The translations under genes were made by a program, and so were the position numbers. Under the pieces are notes generated by a model that saw only the letters and a list, made by a program, of their open reading frames with translations, did no database searches and had not been told where the DNA came from. Below are positions 4,966-5,870 of a stretch of DNA of 5,870 nt, in pieces (positions within the stretch are counted from its first letter, which is position 1; the number at the start of each line of letters is the position of its first letter). Origin of the DNA: an uncultured Mycoplasmatota bacterium (lineage in GTDB: Bacteria > Bacillota_I > Bacilli_A > RF39 > UBA660); NCBI GenBank assembly GCA_900552975.1, contig UWSL01000091.1, positions 1-5,870 on the forward strand. The letters are read 5' to 3'.

Positions 4966-5773
4966 TATGTACCTCCAATTGTTGATATGGTATTTTAATA
5001 TTATGTTTATCACATTCGTTTTTTATAACCCTTAAAGCATCTCTTTTAGTTTGCCATTGTGTTTCTCTTCCACATTTAAATTGAATTAAGTATTTAACAT
5101 CAGAAGAGTCAAGAGCAGATATTCCTAAATATGTTGCACTTTTAGGTGTTACATTATTAATTTTTTCAATTTTAGGTAGTATATAATTATTTATTACTTT
5201 TTCAACATTCTCAACAGTTTCCTCGTAAGCTGCTGATAAATTAAGTTGGACTAATTGAGAACTTTGAGATAAATTTATTATTTCATAGATATTACGATTT
5301 GCTAGCATTAAAATTTCGCCATTAACATTTTTTATTTTAGTACTTTTGAAGCCAAATTCAATTACTTCTCCAGTAAAAGTTCCATATTTTACAATATCGC
5401 CAACTATAAAATAATTTTCTAAAATTATACTTATCCCACCAATAAAATCTTTAAAAGTATCTTGCAATGCTAAACCTATTATAGTACCAGCGATTCCAAC
5501 TCCGGCTAGCATACCTTTTATATTTATACCATATAAATTTAGTAATGCTAACCCAGCCGTTACTACTATAATATATTTACTAATATTTTTAAATAATTTT
5601 GTGATTGTTAAACGCTTTTTTTGCTCATATTTGCTTTTGCCTTTGTTAATTACATCCTCTAAAATTATAACTATTGTTTGATAAATAAAATAGGATATTG
5701 CAAGAATAAGAACCACACCATATACTTCTTTTTTGGTTATAACATTAAGAATAATTTTTATAACATCTTTCAT
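4955..5773 (-). CDS. mscS: Small-conductance mechanosensitive channel (MscS family)
   Basis: This 272-residue protein has the core MscS layout: two N-terminal membrane helices (about 17-37 and 64-82), then the pore helix TM3 (about 86-120) with the family pattern GLALQDTFKDFIGGI (100-114). The soluble beta domain starts near 121 (NYFIVGDIVKYGTFTGEVIEFGFKST) and the alpha/beta cytoplasmic cage domain ends in IPYQQLEVH (261-269). The homoheptameric channel opens under membrane tension and releases solutes during hypo-osmotic shock. The length is close to that of E. coli MscS. The ATG shares one base with the parB stop (TAATG) and uses GAAGGTG (5778-5784), which lies in the last parB codons. Its 3' end contains the DUF951 ribosome binding site. 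It therefore belongs to a tightly coupled operon with parB. Confidence 0.95.
   Translation of the reverse strand: MKDVIKIILNVITKKEVYGVVLILAISYFIYQTIVIILEDVINKGKSKYEQKKRLTITKLFKNISKYIIVVTAGLALLNLYGINIKGMLAGVGIAGTIIGLALQDTFKDFIGGISIILENYFIVGDIVKYGTFTGEVIEFGFKSTKIKNVNGEILMLANRNIYEIINLSQSSQLVQLNLSAAYEETVENVEKVINNYILPKIEKINNVTPKSATYLGISALDSSDVKYLIQFKCGRETQWQTKRDALRVIKNECDKHNIKIPYQQLEVHNGE
4971..4976 (-). promoter_or_regulatory. Ribosome binding site GGAGGT setting the DUF951 start
   Basis: GGAGGT on the minus strand lies five bases before the ATG at 4965, inside the last codons of the MscS gene (the Glu-Val pair of LEVHNGE). It fixes the start of the 64-residue DUF951 protein and makes a longer N-terminal extension unlikely. 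Confidence 0.85.
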
Positions 5774-5869
5774 TATTCACCTTCTATATTTATACCAAGT
5801 ATTTCAACAATTCGATCTAGATCAGAGTCTGAGTCAAAAGGAATTTCAATTTTGCGATTTTTAATTTTT
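5773..5869 (-). CDS. parB: Chromosome-partitioning protein ParB (Spo0J/Noc type), C-terminal fragment
   Basis: Only the last 31 full codons are visible; the gene enters from the right edge. The sequence KIKNRKIEIPFDSDSDLDRI, then VEILGINIEGE and TAA, matches the C-terminal dimerisation domain of ParB/Spo0J, in which a KIEI-x-F strand is followed by an acidic turn and an L-x-RI helix. ParB is the CTP-dependent clamp that loads at parS sites and, with ParA/Soj, organises and segregates the origin region. The CTP-binding and helix-turn-helix domains lie outside the window, so parB and noc cannot be separated with certainty. Its TAA shares one base with the ATG of the MscS gene. Confidence 0.82.
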   Translation of the reverse strand, partial: KIKNRKIEIPFDSDSDLDRIVEILGINIEGE

Positions 5870-5870
5870 A

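Noticed and set aside
4966..5013. Longer N-terminus for DUF951 starting at 5013
   Set aside because: There is no ribosome binding site at that start, and the extra 16 residues are not family-like. GGAGGT is correctly placed for the ATG at 4965.
1..5870. UGA=Trp (mycoplasma) genetic code
   Set aside because: Trp is encoded by TGG, for example in SSB VAWRKQ, and all proteins are full length under the standard code.
1..5870. CRISPR array, insertion sequence, tRNA, parS site or phage-like module
   Set aside because: I saw no spaced direct repeats, transposase motifs, tRNA cloverleaf or 16-base parS-like palindrome (TGTTTCACGTGAAACA type). The window reads as core chromosome with two added membrane genes.

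Overview
This AT-rich window (roughly 70% A+T by eye) looks like a chromosomal segment from a low-GC Bacillota bacterium, probably a Bacilli, Erysipelotrichia or Mollicutes-related lineage. Evidence for this is the gene order (parB end, MscS-type channel, DUF951, ychF, rpsF-ssb-rpsR), the strong GGAGG-type ribosome binding sites, the DDDLPF tail on SSB, and TAA as the only stop codon. Tryptophan is encoded by TGG and the reading frames fit the standard code, so there is no sign of the mycoplasma UGA=Trp code. In Bacillota, the order parB, then DUF951/ychF, then rpsF-ssb-rpsR is typical of the region close to the replication origin, so the window is probably near oriC. The exact taxon cannot be read from the sequence.

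Layout. A short + strand tail at the left edge encodes the C-terminus of a Mur ligase, best matched to MurC. It meets the minus-strand genes at a compact terminator that can work in both directions. All other genes are on the minus strand, in three transcription units read from right to left. Unit 1 is parB (3' end only), an MscS-family channel, DUF951 and an AbgT-family transporter. These genes are linked by overlaps of 1, 11 and 8 bases and end at a perfect 26-base palindrome. Unit 2 is ychF followed, after one base, by a TIGR02206/YwaF-TMEM164-type membrane protein. It ends at a terminator formed partly by the last codons of that gene. Unit 3 is rpsF-ssb-rpsR, with a good sigma-A-type promoter and a structured leader.

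The core genes serve chromosome segregation (ParB), osmotic protection (MscS), ribosome-associated nucleotide hydrolysis (YchF), translation (S6, S18) and DNA replication and repair (SSB). Two membrane genes, the AbgT-like transporter and the YwaF-like protein, look like lineage-specific insertions into this syntenic block. The AbgT-like protein departs from the family pattern in a conserved C-terminal segment.

The most interesting signal is the rpsF leader. It contains a hairpin followed by a CCG element, as in S6:S18-binding leaders. It also contains an anti-Shine-Dalgarno strand that can pair either with an upstream partner or with the rpsF ribosome binding site, so it could be a two-state translational switch. 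A second regulatory oddity is the palindrome downstream of the AbgT gene, which also supplies the apparent -35 element of the ychF promoter. I see no mobile element, CRISPR array, tRNA or rRNA, and no clearly new multi-gene system. No gap without a gene exceeds about 155 bases.
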